Positions 24,793 to 33,365 of a stretch of 64,000 bases of DNA are shown in pieces; position 1 is the stretch's first letter; each line of letters begins with the position of its first letter. Below the pieces are notes generated by a model. It did not search any database and was not told the origin of the DNA. It worked only from the letters and a program-made list of their open reading frames with translations. Position numbers and translations under genes: made by a program. The stretch is taken from NCBI RefSeq assembly GCF_014636175.1, contig NZ_BMDW01000018.1:1-64000 (forward strand), given 5' to 3'. This DNA comes from Sphingomonas psychrolutea (GTDB lineage: Bacteria; Pseudomonadota; Alphaproteobacteria; Sphingomonadales; Sphingomonadaceae).

Positions 24793-25227
24793 ATGACGAC
24801 ATCCCCTGCGACTGCGGTGCTTGGTCGCTTGAACCATGTCGGCGTGGCGACGCCGTCGATCGAACGCTCGATCGCGATGTACCGTGATTTGCTCGGCGCG
24901 ACCGTGATCGGCGCGCCGTTCGATTTGCCCGCGCAAGGCGTGAAAGTGTGCTTCATCGACACACCTAATACGCAGATCGAACTGATCGAACCGTATGACG
25001 AAAGCTCGCCGATCGCGGGGTTCCTGCGCAAGAATCCGGCGGGGGGGCAGCATCATGTTTGCTTCGAAGTGCCCGATATCGCCGCCGCCGTCGCCGACCT
25101 GAAGGCCAAGGGCGCGACCGTGCTGGGGGAACCGCGCATCGGCGCGCATGGCACGCCGATCGTGTTCGTCCATCCCAAGGACATGGGCGGCGTGCTGGTC
25201 GAGCTGATGGAAACGCCCGACCACTAG
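24793..25227 (+). CDS. mce: Methylmalonyl-CoA epimerase
   Basis: A 144-residue VOC-fold epimerase that interconverts (S)- and (R)-methylmalonyl-CoA, linking propionyl-CoA carboxylase to the mutase. Features: LGRLNHVGVATPSIERSIAMYRDLLGA (first metal His), NTQIELIEPYDESSPIAGFLRKNPAGGQHHVCFEVPD (catalytic Glu and the HH pair) and FVHPKDMGGVLVELME. ATG 24793 follows GAGAGCAAC. It is read with cobS upstream and mcm downstream, although a toxin-antitoxin pair interrupts the series. Confidence 0.93.
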   Translation: MTTSPATAVLGRLNHVGVATPSIERSIAMYRDLLGATVIGAPFDLPAQGVKVCFIDTPNTQIELIEPYDESSPIAGFLRKNPAGGQHHVCFEVPDIAAAVADLKAKGATVLGEPRIGAHGTPIVFVHPKDMGGVLVELMETPDH

Positions 25228-25259
25228 CGCCAGGCGCGCTAAGAGAATATCGTGGCGCG

Positions 25260-25508
25260 ATGAACAAGCCTGTTCCCGATCTGCGCTCTGTGGACGACGA
25301 TCTTGGTCCGCTGGACAAGCACGGCCAGCAAATCTGGTCGCCGAAAGAGGAGGCCGCGATCACGCGGTTGACCGCCGATCCCGAATATTGGGCCGGCGTC
25401 GAGGAGGGGCTCGCCGATATCGCAGCGGGGCGTTGCTACACGCCTGAAGAAGTCGCGACGCACATGGCGGACCTGAAGCAACGCTGGTTGGCCGAACGCG
25501 GCTTGTGA
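25260..25508 (+). CDS. Antitoxin of a ParE/RelE-type module
   Basis: An 82-residue acidic protein directly upstream of, and overlapping, a RelE/ParE-superfamily toxin (GTGA overlap). The N-terminus is disordered-looking. The C-terminal part SPKEEAAITRLTADPEYWAGVEEGLADIAAGRCYTPEEVATHMADLKQRW has the GLADIAAGR-x-YTPEEV pattern seen in antitoxins and regulators that pair with RelE-like toxins. The DNA-binding fold is not clear to me. Identity as antitoxin rests mostly on context. Confidence 0.7.
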   Translation: MNKPVPDLRSVDDDLGPLDKHGQQIWSPKEEAAITRLTADPEYWAGVEEGLADIAAGRCYTPEEVATHMADLKQRWLAERGL

Positions 25509-25783
25509 GGTTGGTCTGGACGGCGCGCGGTCGGGGCGATCTTGCCCGTATTTGGCTGTTTCTGGCCGAGCATGACACCGAAGTCGCTGACCGCGTCACC
25601 CGCGAGATTCAGGCGCGATGTGAACGCCTCGCTGACTTTCCGAGAATTGCGCCGGTCGTGGCGCGCAATATCCGGCAGTGGTCGATTCCGAAGCTTGGTT
25701 ATCTCGTGACATATTGTATCGCAGACGACCATATCCGCATCGTCCGCGTTCATCACGCCCGCGAAAACAGGGAGGCCCCATGA
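25505..25783 (+). CDS. RelE/ParE-superfamily toxin
   Basis: A 92-residue basic protein with the ParE/RelE fold: RLVWTARGRGDLARIWLFLAEHDTEVADRVTREIQARCERLADFPRIAPVV, then KLGYLVTYCIADDHIRIVRVHHARE. ParE toxins poison gyrase and RelE toxins cleave mRNA on the ribosome; sequence alone favours ParE-like because of the long helical hairpin. The start is GTG 25505 overlapping the antitoxin stop. Its TGA overlaps the ATG of the enoyl-CoA hydratase (ATGA), so the toxin is embedded in the metabolic transcript. Confidence 0.87.
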   Translation: MRLVWTARGRGDLARIWLFLAEHDTEVADRVTREIQARCERLADFPRIAPVVARNIRQWSIPKLGYLVTYCIADDHIRIVRVHHARENREAP

Positions 25784-26562
25784 CCTACGAAATGATTCTG
25801 AGCGAACGGCGCGGCGATGTGCTGGTGGTGACGCTCAACCGGCCCGAGCGGCTCAACGCCGCACCACCGCAAGCGTTCGAGGAAATCGCGCATGCCATCG
25901 CCAATCTCGACGGCGCCCGCGCGGTGTTGTTCGCCGGCGCCGGGCGGGGGTTCTGTTCGGGGGCGGATGTCGGTGGCGCGGCGCTGGGCAGCGATGACCC
26001 CGGCAACACCACGTTCATCGCGCTGACCCAAGGCTACAACCCGACGATGGCGGCGATCGCCGAGCTCGGCGTGCCGGTGGTGAGCGCGGTGCGCGGGCCG
26101 GCCGCCGGGATCGGCTGCAGCCTGGCGCTGGCCGCTGATTTTTGCGTGGCGAGCGAGACGGCGTATTTCCTCCAGGCCTTCGTCAATATCGGTCTGGTGC
26201 CCGACGGTGGCGCGAGCTGGATGCTGCCGCGCCTGATCGGCCGCGCACGCGCGAGCGAAATGATGCTGCTGGGCGAGAAGGTCCCCGCGGCCAAGGCGCT
26301 CGATTGGGGCATGATCCACAAGGTCGTGGCCGACGACGCGCTCGACGCCGAGGCGTTGGCGCTTGCCGAGCGATTGGCGGCCGGGCCCACCGTGGCGCTG
26401 GGCCTGATGCGGCGGCAAATCCGCAGCGCGTATGAGAGCGACTATGCCTCGGCCATGCTGCAGGAGGCGGAAAATCAGCGCGCGGCGCGCGGTACGGCGG
26501 ATTCGATGGAGGGCGGAATCGCTTTTCTGCAGAAGCGCAAACCGGCGTTTGCCGGCGCGTAA
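25780..26562 (+). CDS. Enoyl-CoA hydratase/isomerase family protein
   Basis: A 260-residue crotonase. The oxyanion-hole segments are FAGAGRGFCSGADVG and AVRGPAAGIGCSLALAADFCVAS; LVPDGGASWMLPRLIG and the C-terminal EGGIAFLQKRKPAF fit PaaG-like hydratases or isomerases. It hydrates or isomerises enoyl-CoA esters, perhaps in beta-oxidation feeding propionyl-CoA. ATG 25780 overlaps the toxin stop codon by 4 nt and is preceded by GGAGG. A 167-bp gap with a long hairpin separates it from mcm. Confidence 0.93.
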   Translation: MTYEMILSERRGDVLVVTLNRPERLNAAPPQAFEEIAHAIANLDGARAVLFAGAGRGFCSGADVGGAALGSDDPGNTTFIALTQGYNPTMAAIAELGVPVVSAVRGPAAGIGCSLALAADFCVASETAYFLQAFVNIGLVPDGGASWMLPRLIGRARASEMMLLGEKVPAAKALDWGMIHKVVADDALDAEALALAERLAAGPTVALGLMRRQIRSAYESDYASAMLQEAENQRAARGTADSMEGGIAFLQKRKPAFAGA

Positions 26563-26663
26563 GCTGCCGTTGGCGTCCTTCCCACGAAGCGGCAGGAGCC
26601 TACGCAGCGCGCTGAGTTGTCAACCGCTGCGCGTCGCTCCATAGACCCTCGCAACTGGGCCAA

Positions 26664-26702
26664 TGACGGGCCGGACCGTCCGTCGGACGATCCGGCCCGT
26701 CA
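26664..26702. other. Near-perfect 39-bp palindrome upstream of mcm
   Basis: TGACGGGCCGGA at 26664 and TCCGGCCCGTCA at 26691-26702 are exact complements. The centre CGTCCG/CGGACG continues the pairing with one mismatch, so about 18 bp can pair. It ends 27 bp before the mcm start codon. There is no U-tract after it, so a simple terminator is unlikely. As RNA it would form a very stable leader hairpin; as DNA it could bind a dimeric regulator. Confidence 0.7.
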
Positions 26703-26729
26703 CTCGGTCGCCAGGAGGGCGGAAATGGT

Positions 26730-28871
26730 ATGAGCGAAAAACTGACTTTGACGGATTGGGCTGCAGCTGCCGCCAAAGAGGTGAAGGGCCGCGACCTCAA
26801 GTGGCACACGCCCGAGGGCATCGTGGTCAAGCCGCTCTACACCGCCGACGACACTGCGGATATTGACCCGGGTCTGCCCGGCTTCGCGCCCTTTACGCGC
26901 GGCGTGCGCGCGAGCATGTATGCCGGCCGTCCATGGACGATCCGGCAATATGCGGGCTTTTCGACCGCAGAGGCGTCCAACGCTTTCTATCGCCGCAACC
27001 TCGCCGCCGGGCAGAAGGGCCTATCGGTCGCGTTCGATCTGGCGACGCACCGCGGCTATGATAGCGACCATCCGCGCGTCACCGGCGATGTCGGCAAGGC
27101 CGGGGTTGCGATCGACACGATCGACGACATGAAGATCCTGTTCGACGGCATTCCGCTCGACACGATGTCGGTCAGCATGACGATGAACGGCGCGGTGATC
27201 CCGATCCTCGCCTTCTTCATCGTGACGGGTGAGGAACAGGGCGTCCCTCAGGCGCAGCTCGACGGCACGATCCAGAACGACATCCTCAAGGAGTTCATGG
27301 TCCGCAACACCTACATTTACCCGCCTGAACCCTCGATGCGGATTATCGCGGACATCATTGCCTACACATCCGCGCACATGCCCAAGTTCAACTCGATCTC
27401 GATCTCCGGCTATCACATGCAGGAAGCGGGCGCGACGCAGCTGCAGGAGCTGGCGTTCACAATCGCCGACGGGCGCGAATACGCCAAGGCCGCGATGGCG
27501 TCGGGGCTCGATCTCGATGCGTTCGCCGGGCGGCTGAGCTTCTTCTTCGCGATCGGCATGAACTTCTTCATGGAAATCGCCAAGCTGCGCGCCGCGCGGA
27601 AACTGTGGCACCGCGTGATGACCGATCTCGGCGCGAAGGACGAACGCAGCAAGATGCTGCGCACGCATTGCCAGACATCGGGCGTGTCGCTGACCGAGCA
27701 GGACCCCTATAACAACGTCGTCCGCACGACCGTTGAGGCGATGGCGGCGATGCTGGGGGGGACGCAGAGCCTCCACACCAATGCGCTCGACGAGGCGATC
27801 GCGCTGCCGACCGATTTTTCGGCGCGCATCGCGCGCAACACGCAGATCGTGCTGCAGGAAGAGACGGGGATGACCAAGGTCGTCGATCCGCTCGGCGGCA
27901 GCTATTATATCGAGAGCCTGACCGAGGAGCTGGTCGACAAAGCGTGGGAGATCATCCAGCGCGTCGAGGCCGAGGGCGGGATGGCCAAGGCGGTCGCGGC
28001 CGGCTGGCCCAAGGCGATGATCGAGGAAGCCGCTGCCGGCCAGGCCGCGCGGGTCGACAAGGGCGAGCAAGTGATCGTCGGTGTCAACAAGTATAAGCTC
28101 GCCGAGCAGGACCCGATCGACATTCTCGATGTCGACAATGTTGCGGTGCGCGAATCGCAGATTGCGCGGATTGCGCGGTCGAAGGCGGGGCGGGATGAAG
28201 CGAAATGTATCGCCGCGCTCGACGCGCTGCGCGAAGGCGCACGGGGCACGGCGAACCTCCTGGCGCTCGCGGTCGAAGCGGCGCGGCAGCGCGCGACGCT
28301 CGGTGAGATTTCCTCGGCGATGGAAGATATCTTCGGGCGCTATGACACCGTCCCGACCCCGGTATCGGGCATTTACGGCGGCGCACACGCCTTCGATGCG
28401 GCGTGGCAGGGGCTGAAGGAAGGTGTGGTCTCACTGGAGACCCGCAATGGCCGCCGCCCGCGCATGCTCGTCGCCAAGATGGGGCAGGACGGGCATGACC
28501 GTGGCGCGAATCTGGTATCGTCGGCGTTCGGCGATCTGGGGTTCGATGTCGTGCCGGGGCCGCTGTTCCAGACGCCGTCTGAGGCGGCCAAGCTCGCGAT
28601 CGAACGCGATGTCGACGTGGTCGGCGCCTCCAGCCTCGCGGCGGGGCACAAGACGCTGATCCCCGAACTGATCGGCCATTTGCGCGATGCCGGGCGCGGC
28701 GACATCAAGGTGATCGCTGGTGGCGTGATCCCCGCGCAGGATTACCAATATCTGCGCGATGCCGGCGTGCAGGGGATTTTCGGGCCGGGTACCAATCTGG
28801 TCGAGGCGGCGGGCGATGTGTTGCGGCTGTTAGGGCATAACATGCCGCCGGTTGAGGAGGCGGCAGAATGA
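26730..28871 (+). CDS. Methylmalonyl-CoA mutase, single-chain form
   Basis: A 713-residue adenosylcobalamin-dependent mutase that converts (R)-methylmalonyl-CoA to succinyl-CoA. The N-terminal TIM barrel contains [51 protein letters not shown] and [13 protein letters not shown]; substrate-binding and linker regions follow. The C-terminal B12 domain has the base-off motif [30 protein letters not shown] (DxHxxG), then ASSLAAGH and VIAGGVIP. Length is normal for the catalytic chain. ATG 26730 follows GGAGGGCGGAAATGGT. Its TGA overlaps the LprI-like ATG. CobS upstream supplies the cofactor pathway. Confidence 0.97.
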   Translation: MSEKLTLTDWAAAAAKEVKGRDLKWHTPEGIVVKPLYTADDTADIDPGLPGFAPFTRGVRASMYAGRPWTIRQYAGFSTAEASNAFYRRNLAAGQKGLSVAFDLATHRGYDSDHPRVTGDVGKAGVAIDTIDDMKILFDGIPLDTMSVSMTMNGAVIPILAFFIVTGEEQGVPQAQLDGTIQNDILKEFMVRNTYIYPPEPSMRIIADIIAYTSAHMPKFNSISISGYHMQEAGATQLQELAFTIADGREYAKAAMASGLDLDAFAGRLSFFFAIGMNFFMEIAKLRAARKLWHRVMTDLGAKDERSKMLRTHCQTSGVSLTEQDPYNNVVRTTVEAMAAMLGGTQSLHTNALDEAIALPTDFSARIARNTQIVLQEETGMTKVVDPLGGSYYIESLTEELVDKAWEIIQRVEAEGGMAKAVAAGWPKAMIEEAAAGQAARVDKGEQVIVGVNKYKLAEQDPIDILDVDNVAVRESQIARIARSKAGRDEAKCIAALDALREGARGTANLLALAVEAARQRATLGEISSAMEDIFGRYDTVPTPVSGIYGGAHAFDAAWQGLKEGVVSLETRNGRRPRMLVAKMGQDGHDRGANLVSSAFGDLGFDVVPGPLFQTPSEAAKLAIERDVDVVGASSLAAGHKTLIPELIGHLRDAGRGDIKVIAGGVIPAQDYQYLRDAGVQGIFGPGTNLVEAAGDVLRLLGHNMPPVEEAAE

Positions 28872-29245
28872 ACCGATTTTTTATGGCGCTTGCGACACTG
28901 TCGCTCGCTGCGCCCGTCTCCGCCCAGACCCAGGCGCACATGAACGCGAGCGCCGACGGGGCGTTTCACCGCGCGGACAATCTTATGGCGCAGCAGTGGA
29001 AGATCACGTTCGCCCGGATGAAGGCGCGCGACGCCGCCGATACATCGCGCGGCGGCGGGTTTGGCTATGCCGCGACGCTGCTTGCCAGCCAGCGGGCGTG
29101 GCTCGCGTTCCGCGATAAGGAATGCACGATCGAGGGTGGTGAATTCGCCGGCGGATCGCTGCAGGGCATGACGATCACGCAGTGCCGCACCGGACTGACC
29201 GAGGCGCGAACCCAGCAACTGCGCAAGTTGGAGTGGCGGCGGTGA
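28868..29245 (+). CDS. LprI/DUF1311-family secreted protein
   Basis: A 125-residue protein with a signal peptide ([20 protein letters not shown]). The rest matches the DUF1311/LprI family, whose mycobacterial member inhibits lysozyme: [50 protein letters not shown], with two cysteines likely bridged. It should act in the periplasm. Its ATG overlaps the mcm stop and its TGA overlaps the bioB GTG, so it sits in a tight operon with unrelated metabolic genes. Confidence 0.87.
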   Translation: MNRFFMALATLSLAAPVSAQTQAHMNASADGAFHRADNLMAQQWKITFARMKARDAADTSRGGGFGYAATLLASQRAWLAFRDKECTIEGGEFAGGSLQGMTITQCRTGLTEARTQQLRKLEWRR

Positions 29246-30345
29246 GTGACATGATGCGCGTAAGCGCTCCTGCGAACGCAGGAACCCAGAGCCATGAGCG
29301 CAGCGCCAATGCCACTGGGCTCCTGCTTGCGCAGGAGCACGGCGGGGTGCGTATCGACTGGACTCGCGACGAGATTGCCGTTTTGTTCGATTTGCCCTTC
29401 GATGACCTCATGTTCGAAGCGCAGAGCGTCCACCGTGCGCATCACGCGGCGGGCGAGGTGCAGCTCTGCACGCTCTTGTCGATCAAGACCGGCGGGTGCC
29501 CCGAGGATTGCGGCTATTGCTCGCAGTCCAAATCCGCCGATAGCGGCGTCAAGGCGACCAAGCTGATGGATCCGCGTAGCGTTCTGCAAATGGCGGCGCA
29601 GGCCAAGGATAGCGGATCGCAGCGCTTCTGCATGGGCGCTGCATGGCGCAACCCCAAGGACAAGGACATGCCTGCCATTGTCGAAATGGTGAAGGGCGTG
29701 CGGCAGATGGGCATGGAAACCTGCATGACGCTGGGGATGCTGACGCCCGGGCAGGCGGCGATGCTGGCCGATGCCGGGCTCGATTATTACAACCATAACA
29801 TCGACACCTCGCCCGAACGCTATGACAGCGTCATCACCACGCGGACCTTTGCCGACCGGCTCGAGACGCTCGAGCATGTGCGCGAGGCGGGGATCAACGT
29901 GTGCTGCGGCGGGATCGTCGGGATGGGCGAGACGCGCGCGGATCGCGTCGGCTTCGTCCATGCGCTGGCGACCTTGCCGCGGCACCCGGAGAGCGTGCCG
30001 GTCAACGCATTGGTGCCGGTGAAGGGCACGGTGCTCGGCGACATGCTGGCGGATACGCCGATGGCGAAGATCGACGATATCGAATTCGTCCGCACCGTCG
30101 CGGTCGCGCGGATCACGATGCCGCTGAGCATGGTGCGGCTGTCGGCTGGGCGCGAGAGCATGTCCGAGGCGACTCAGGCACTGTGCTTCATGGCCGGGGC
30201 GAATTCGATCTTCACCGGCGACAAATTGCTGACAGCGGGGAACCGCGGCGACAGCGCGGATGCGGCGATGTTCGAACGGCTGGGGCTCCGGCCGATGACG
30301 GGGGCGGAGCCGATGCGGGCGCTTGACGTAGCTGCGATTTTGTAG
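29242..30345 (+). CDS. bioB: Biotin synthase with repeat-encoded N-terminal segment
   Basis: A radical-SAM enzyme that inserts sulfur into dethiobiotin. The [4Fe-4S] motif is [13 protein letters not shown]. [2Fe-2S] ligands are expected at the Cys of RFCMGAAWR and CMTLGML and in INVCCGG, with the Arg of [14 protein letters not shown]. From GTG 29242 the product has 367 residues. Residues about 9-33 come from a palindromic repeat placed between VSDMMRV and [17 protein letters not shown], where related enzymes have only a few residues. ATG 29251 is a possible alternative start. Biotin would serve pccA downstream. Confidence 0.94.
   Translation: MSDMMRVSAPANAGTQSHERSANATGLLLAQEHGGVRIDWTRDEIAVLFDLPFDDLMFEAQSVHRAHHAAGEVQLCTLLSIKTGGCPEDCGYCSQSKSADSGVKATKLMDPRSVLQMAAQAKDSGSQRFCMGAAWRNPKDKDMPAIVEMVKGVRQMGMETCMTLGMLTPGQAAMLADAGLDYYNHNIDTSPERYDSVITTRTFADRLETLEHVREAGINVCCGGIVGMGETRADRVGFVHALATLPRHPESVPVNALVPVKGTVLGDMLADTPMAKIDDIEFVRTVAVARITMPLSMVRLSAGRESMSEATQALCFMAGANSIFTGDKLLTAGNRGDSADAAMFERLGLRPMTGAEPMRALDVAAIL
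29266..29338. repeat. Paired-hairpin repeat, family E, inside the bioB 5' end
   Basis: Left arm 29266-29289 (GCTCCTGCGAACGCAGGAAC then CCAG) and inverted right arm 29314-29338 (CTGGGCTCCTGCTTGCGCAG then GAGC), with three mismatches between the 24-bp arms and a 24-bp linker. Like family A the arms carry CCCAG/CTGGG on the inner side. The bioB frame stays open through it. Confidence 0.88.
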
Positions 30346-30351
30346 TTACAT
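30323..30351 (+). promoter_or_regulatory. Possible promoter and operator of brnTA
   Basis: TTGACG at 30323-30328 lies 17 bp before TTACAT at 30346-30351, a fair -35 but weak -10. The palindromic TGTAGTTACA (30341-30350) overlaps the -10. The site lies at the 3' end of bioB, just before the brnT GTG, where BrnA would be expected to autorepress. Read by eye. Confidence 0.35.
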
Positions 30352-30353
30352 TT

Positions 30354-30629
30354 GTGGAGTGGGTTTGGGACGAGCAGAAGGCTGCGACAAATTATCGGGA
30401 TCATCGTGTACGGTTCGAAACCGCGATGCTGGTGTTCGACGATCCGATGTTTCTAAGCGTTCCGGACCCACAGCCCGATGATGATCGGTGGCGAACGATC
30501 GGGATGGTCGGCGCGACTACCTTGTTTGTCGTCCATACCGTGATCGACGAGAACGGGGTAGGCCGTATCATCAGCGCCCGTCGGGCGACACCGAGGGAAA
30601 GGAGAGTGTATGAAGCGTCACGTTTCTAA
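30354..30629 (+). CDS. brnT: BrnT-family toxin
   Basis: A 91-residue RelE-fold ribonuclease toxin of the BrnTA type. The family pattern is clear: EWVWDEQKAATNYRDHRVRFETAMLVFDDPMFLSVPDP, then RWRTIGMVGATTLFVVHTV and GRIISARRATPRERRVYE, with basic catalytic residues at the end. The start is GTG 30354; no ATG is available. It overlaps brnA by 20 nt and lies 8 nt after bioB in the same direction. Confidence 0.92.
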   Translation: MEWVWDEQKAATNYRDHRVRFETAMLVFDDPMFLSVPDPQPDDDRWRTIGMVGATTLFVVHTVIDENGVGRIISARRATPRERRVYEASRF

Positions 30630-30909
30630 GGGCATCACCCCCGAGATCGCCGCCAACCTCGCCGAAATTGCGGCGATGGACGACGCGAGCATCGACTTGT
30701 CCGACATGCCCGAAGTGACCGATTGGTCGAACGCGGTGCGCGGCAAATTCTATCGTCCGGTCAAACAGCAACTGACGCTGCGGCTCGATGCCGATGTGGT
30801 GCATTGGTTCAAGACGCACGCGGACGGCGAGCGTGGCTATCAGACCAAGATCAACGCTGCGCTCCGCCGGTTCGTTGAGGAAGAAATCGCGCGGGAAAAG
30901 GCGGCGTGA
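30610..30909 (+). CDS. brnA: BrnA-family antitoxin
   Basis: A 99-residue antitoxin. The N-terminal half (KRHVSKGITPEIAANLAEIAAMDDASIDLSDMPEVTDW) is the toxin-binding part. The C-terminal QLTLRLDADVVHWFKTHADGERGYQTKINAALRRFVEEE is a ribbon-helix-helix DNA-binding domain, which allows autorepression. Start and end are typical of the family. A repeat and a small membrane-protein gene follow before pccA. Confidence 0.93.
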   Translation: MKRHVSKGITPEIAANLAEIAAMDDASIDLSDMPEVTDWSNAVRGKFYRPVKQQLTLRLDADVVHWFKTHADGERGYQTKINAALRRFVEEEIAREKAA

Positions 30910-30926
30910 TTTCAAACACCCCCACC

Positions 30927-31017
30927 CGTCACCCGAGACATGTTCCGGGGTTCACTCCTCCGCTTGATATGCCGTCCGTTGTGGCACAGTGGACCCCGGA
31001 ACACGTCCGGGGTGACG
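30927..31017. repeat. Paired-hairpin repeat, family D, diverged copy
   Basis: Left arm 30927-30955 (CGTCACCCGAGACATGTTCC then GGGGTTCACT) and right arm 30988-31017 (AGTGGACCCCGGAACACGTC then CGGGGTGACG), inverted with several mismatches. It separates brnA from the small membrane-protein gene. Confidence 0.8.
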
Positions 31018-31033
31018 AAGGGGTGGCGGCACC

Positions 31034-31219
31034 GTGAAAATTGCCGCCGTATATTGGCTGATCGTCATTGTTGGAGTGGCAATAACGTTCTTGGCCAGTA
31101 ACTTCGCTGGTCCGTCAGGCACACCGACTTTTTATGGGTCAACGTTGGAAGCACTTGCGCTTGGACTTATCGTTTTCGCGCTGGGCTTTTTTATTCTCCG
31201 GCTCCGAAAGAAGCATTGA
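31034..31219 (+). CDS. Hypothetical small membrane protein
   Basis: A 61-residue frame from GTG 31034 with two predicted membrane helices: VYWLIVIVGVAITFLASNFAG and LEALALGLIVFALGFFILRL, ending RKKH. It is more AT-rich than its surroundings. The stop TGA overlaps the pccA ATG (TGATG), which supports real translation. No ribosome-binding site is obvious. I recognise no family. Confidence 0.5.
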   Translation: MKIAAVYWLIVIVGVAITFLASNFAGPSGTPTFYGSTLEALALGLIVFALGFFILRLRKKH

Positions 31220-33330
31220 TGTTCAAAAAAATCCTCGTCGCCAACCGTGGCGAAATCGCCTGCCGCGTCATGCGCACCGCCAAGAAGATGGGCATCGCCA
31301 CCGTCGCGGTCTATTCCGACGCCGATGCGCGCAGCCCGCATGTGCTGATGGCGGATGAGGCGGTGCGGCTTGGGCCGCCGCCGGCAGGCGAGAGCTATTT
31401 GCTCGCCGATCTGATCCTCGCCGCCGCCAAATCCACCGGCGCGGATTGCATCCATCCCGGCTATGGCTTCCTGTCCGAGCGCGAGAGCTTCGCGCGGGCG
31501 TGCGCCGAGGCGGGGATCGCCTTTGTCGGGCCGCCGCCCAAAGCCATCGCCGCGATGGGCGACAAGATCGAATCGAAGAAGCTCGCCAAGGCGGCGGGCG
31601 TCAATGTCGTGCCGGGCTTCCTCGGCGAAATCGACAGCACCGATCACGCGGTCGAGATCGCCTCGGGCATCGGCTATCCGGTGATGATGAAGGCCTCGGC
31701 CGGCGGCGGCGGCAAGGGGATGCGCCTCGCCTATTCCGAGCAGGACGTGCGCGAGGGCTTCGAGGCGACCAAGCGCGAGGGGCTGGCGTCGTTCGGCGAC
31801 GACCGTGTATTCATCGAGAAGTTCATCGAAAGCCCGCGCCACATCGAGATCCAGGTGATGGGCGATCAACACGGCAACATCGTCTATCTCGGCGAGCGCG
31901 AATGTTCGATCCAGCGGCGGCACCAGAAGGTGGTCGAGGAAGCGCCGTCCCCCTTCGTGACGCCGAAGATGCGCAAGGCGATGGGCGAGCAAGCCGTCGC
32001 GCTGGCGCGGGCGGTGGGGTATTTCAGCGCAGGGACGGTCGAGCTGATCGTGTCGGGCGCGGATACGACGGGGGAGGGGTTCTACTTCCTCGAAATGAAC
32101 ACCCGTTTGCAGGTGGAGCATCCGGTGACCGAGGCGATCACCGGGCTCGATCTGGTCGAACTGATGATCCGCGTCGCGGCGGGCGAGCCGCTCGGGTTCA
32201 GTCAGGACGATGTCGTGCTCAACGGCTGGGCGGTGGAGAATCGCGTCTATGCCGAGGATCCGTATCGCGGGTTCCTGCCGAGCATCGGGCGGTTGGTGCG
32301 GTACAATCCGCCGGAGAGCGTGGGGACGCCGTACAAATCCCCCTCCCGCTTGCGGGAGGGGCTAGGGGAGGGGCTGTCAGCGAGCCCCGAGCCCACGGAA
32401 CATGCCCTCCCCCAGCCCCTCCCGCGAGCGGGAGGGGAGCAAGAAGGAGAAGCCTACACCCGCGTCGATGACGGCGTGCGCGAGGGCGGCGAGGTCAGCA
32501 TGTTCTACGACCCGATGATTGCCAAACTCATCACCTGGGCGCCCACCCGCATCGAAGCGATCGATGCGCAGATCGACGCGCTCGACCGGTTCGAGATCGT
32601 GGGACCCGGCAACAATATCGACTTCCTTTCCGCGCTGATGCAGCATCCGCGCTTCCGCAGCGGTGCCATCACGACGGGTTTCATCGCCGAGGAATATCCC
32701 GACGGTTTTCACGGCGCGCCGCCGTCGCCCGAGCTGGTCGCGGCACTCGCCGCGATCGCTGCCTTTGCCGCCACCGCCGAGGCCGACCGCGCGCGGCGGA
32801 CCGACGGGCAGCTCGGCAAGCGGTTGCGCCCGCCGTCGGACTGGTCGGTCAAGATCGGCGAGACCGAACATCTTGTCGCAATCTCGACGCGCGGCATCAC
32901 GGTTGACGATTCGGACCTCGACATCGCGCTCGAATATACGCCGGGTGACCGCGTGGTGGAGGCCGAGCTCGACGACGCCCCGCTCACCGTCCGGATCGCC
33001 CGCACCCGCGCCGGCTTCAAGCTGACGACGCGCGGCGCGACGCATGTCGCGCGTGTCCTGCCCGCGCATGTCGCGCCCTATGCGCAGCATCTGATCGCGA
33101 AGATCCCGCCCGATCTGTCGCGCTTCCTGCTGTGCCCGATGCCGGGGCTGCTGATGCGGCTCGACGTGGCGGCGGGCGACAAGGTCGAAGCGGGGCAACC
33201 GCTCGCCGTGGTCGAGGCGATGAAGATGGAAAACATCCTGCGCGCCGAAAAAGCGGGCACGGTCAAATCGGTCAATGCGGCACCGGGCGACAGCCTCGCG
33301 GTCGACGCGGTCATTCTGGAAATGGAATAG
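31219..33330 (+). CDS. pccA: Propionyl-CoA carboxylase biotin-containing alpha subunit with repeat-encoded insert
   Basis: A 703-residue biotin carboxylase / biotin carrier fusion that carboxylates biotin and, with a beta subunit, makes methylmalonyl-CoA. The BC domain has ILVANRGEIACRVMRTAKKMGI, KASAGGGGKGM (ATP grasp), EKFIESPRHIEIQVMGD and FLEMNTRLQVEHPVTE. The carrier ends with EAMKMEN; biotinyl Lys669 is 35 residues from the end. Residues about 374-407 are a translated palindromic repeat between the GRLVRYNPPESVG strand and RVDDGVREGGEVSMFYDPMIAKL, a surface loop of the BC domain. The PCC-specific BT region lies between. The beta subunit is not in the window. An acetyl-CoA or methylcrotonyl-CoA role is less likely given mce and mcm nearby. 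Confidence 0.95.
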   Translation: MFKKILVANRGEIACRVMRTAKKMGIATVAVYSDADARSPHVLMADEAVRLGPPPAGESYLLADLILAAAKSTGADCIHPGYGFLSERESFARACAEAGIAFVGPPPKAIAAMGDKIESKKLAKAAGVNVVPGFLGEIDSTDHAVEIASGIGYPVMMKASAGGGGKGMRLAYSEQDVREGFEATKREGLASFGDDRVFIEKFIESPRHIEIQVMGDQHGNIVYLGERECSIQRRHQKVVEEAPSPFVTPKMRKAMGEQAVALARAVGYFSAGTVELIVSGADTTGEGFYFLEMNTRLQVEHPVTEAITGLDLVELMIRVAAGEPLGFSQDDVVLNGWAVENRVYAEDPYRGFLPSIGRLVRYNPPESVGTPYKSPSRLREGLGEGLSASPEPTEHALPQPLPRAGGEQEGEAYTRVDDGVREGGEVSMFYDPMIAKLITWAPTRIEAIDAQIDALDRFEIVGPGNNIDFLSALMQHPRFRSGAITTGFIAEEYPDGFHGAPPSPELVAALAAIAAFAATAEADRARRTDGQLGKRLRPPSDWSVKIGETEHLVAISTRGITVDDSDLDIALEYTPGDRVVEAELDDAPLTVRIARTRAGFKLTTRGATHVARVLPAHVAPYAQHLIAKIPPDLSRFLLCPMPGLLMRLDVAAGDKVEAGQPLAVVEAMKMENILRAEKAGTVKSVNAAPGDSLAVDAVILEME
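32340..32437. repeat. Paired-hairpin repeat, family B, inside pccA
   Basis: Left 22-bp palindrome 32340-32361 and right 22-bp palindrome 32416-32437 (centre GA in place of TT), with TAGGGGAGGG and CCCTCCCCCA on the inner sides. The 98-bp unit preserves the reading frame; the left arm is read as SPSRLREG and the right as QPLPRAGG. Confidence 0.95.
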
Positions 33331-33365
33331 TCGCCAGCCCGCGACACCTTACGACAATAAATCGG

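Noticed and set aside
29305..29325. GCCACTGGGCTCC near bioB resembling part of a cobalamin riboswitch box
   Set aside because: It is the inner side of the family E repeat inside coding DNA; no riboswitch core or upstream helices are present.
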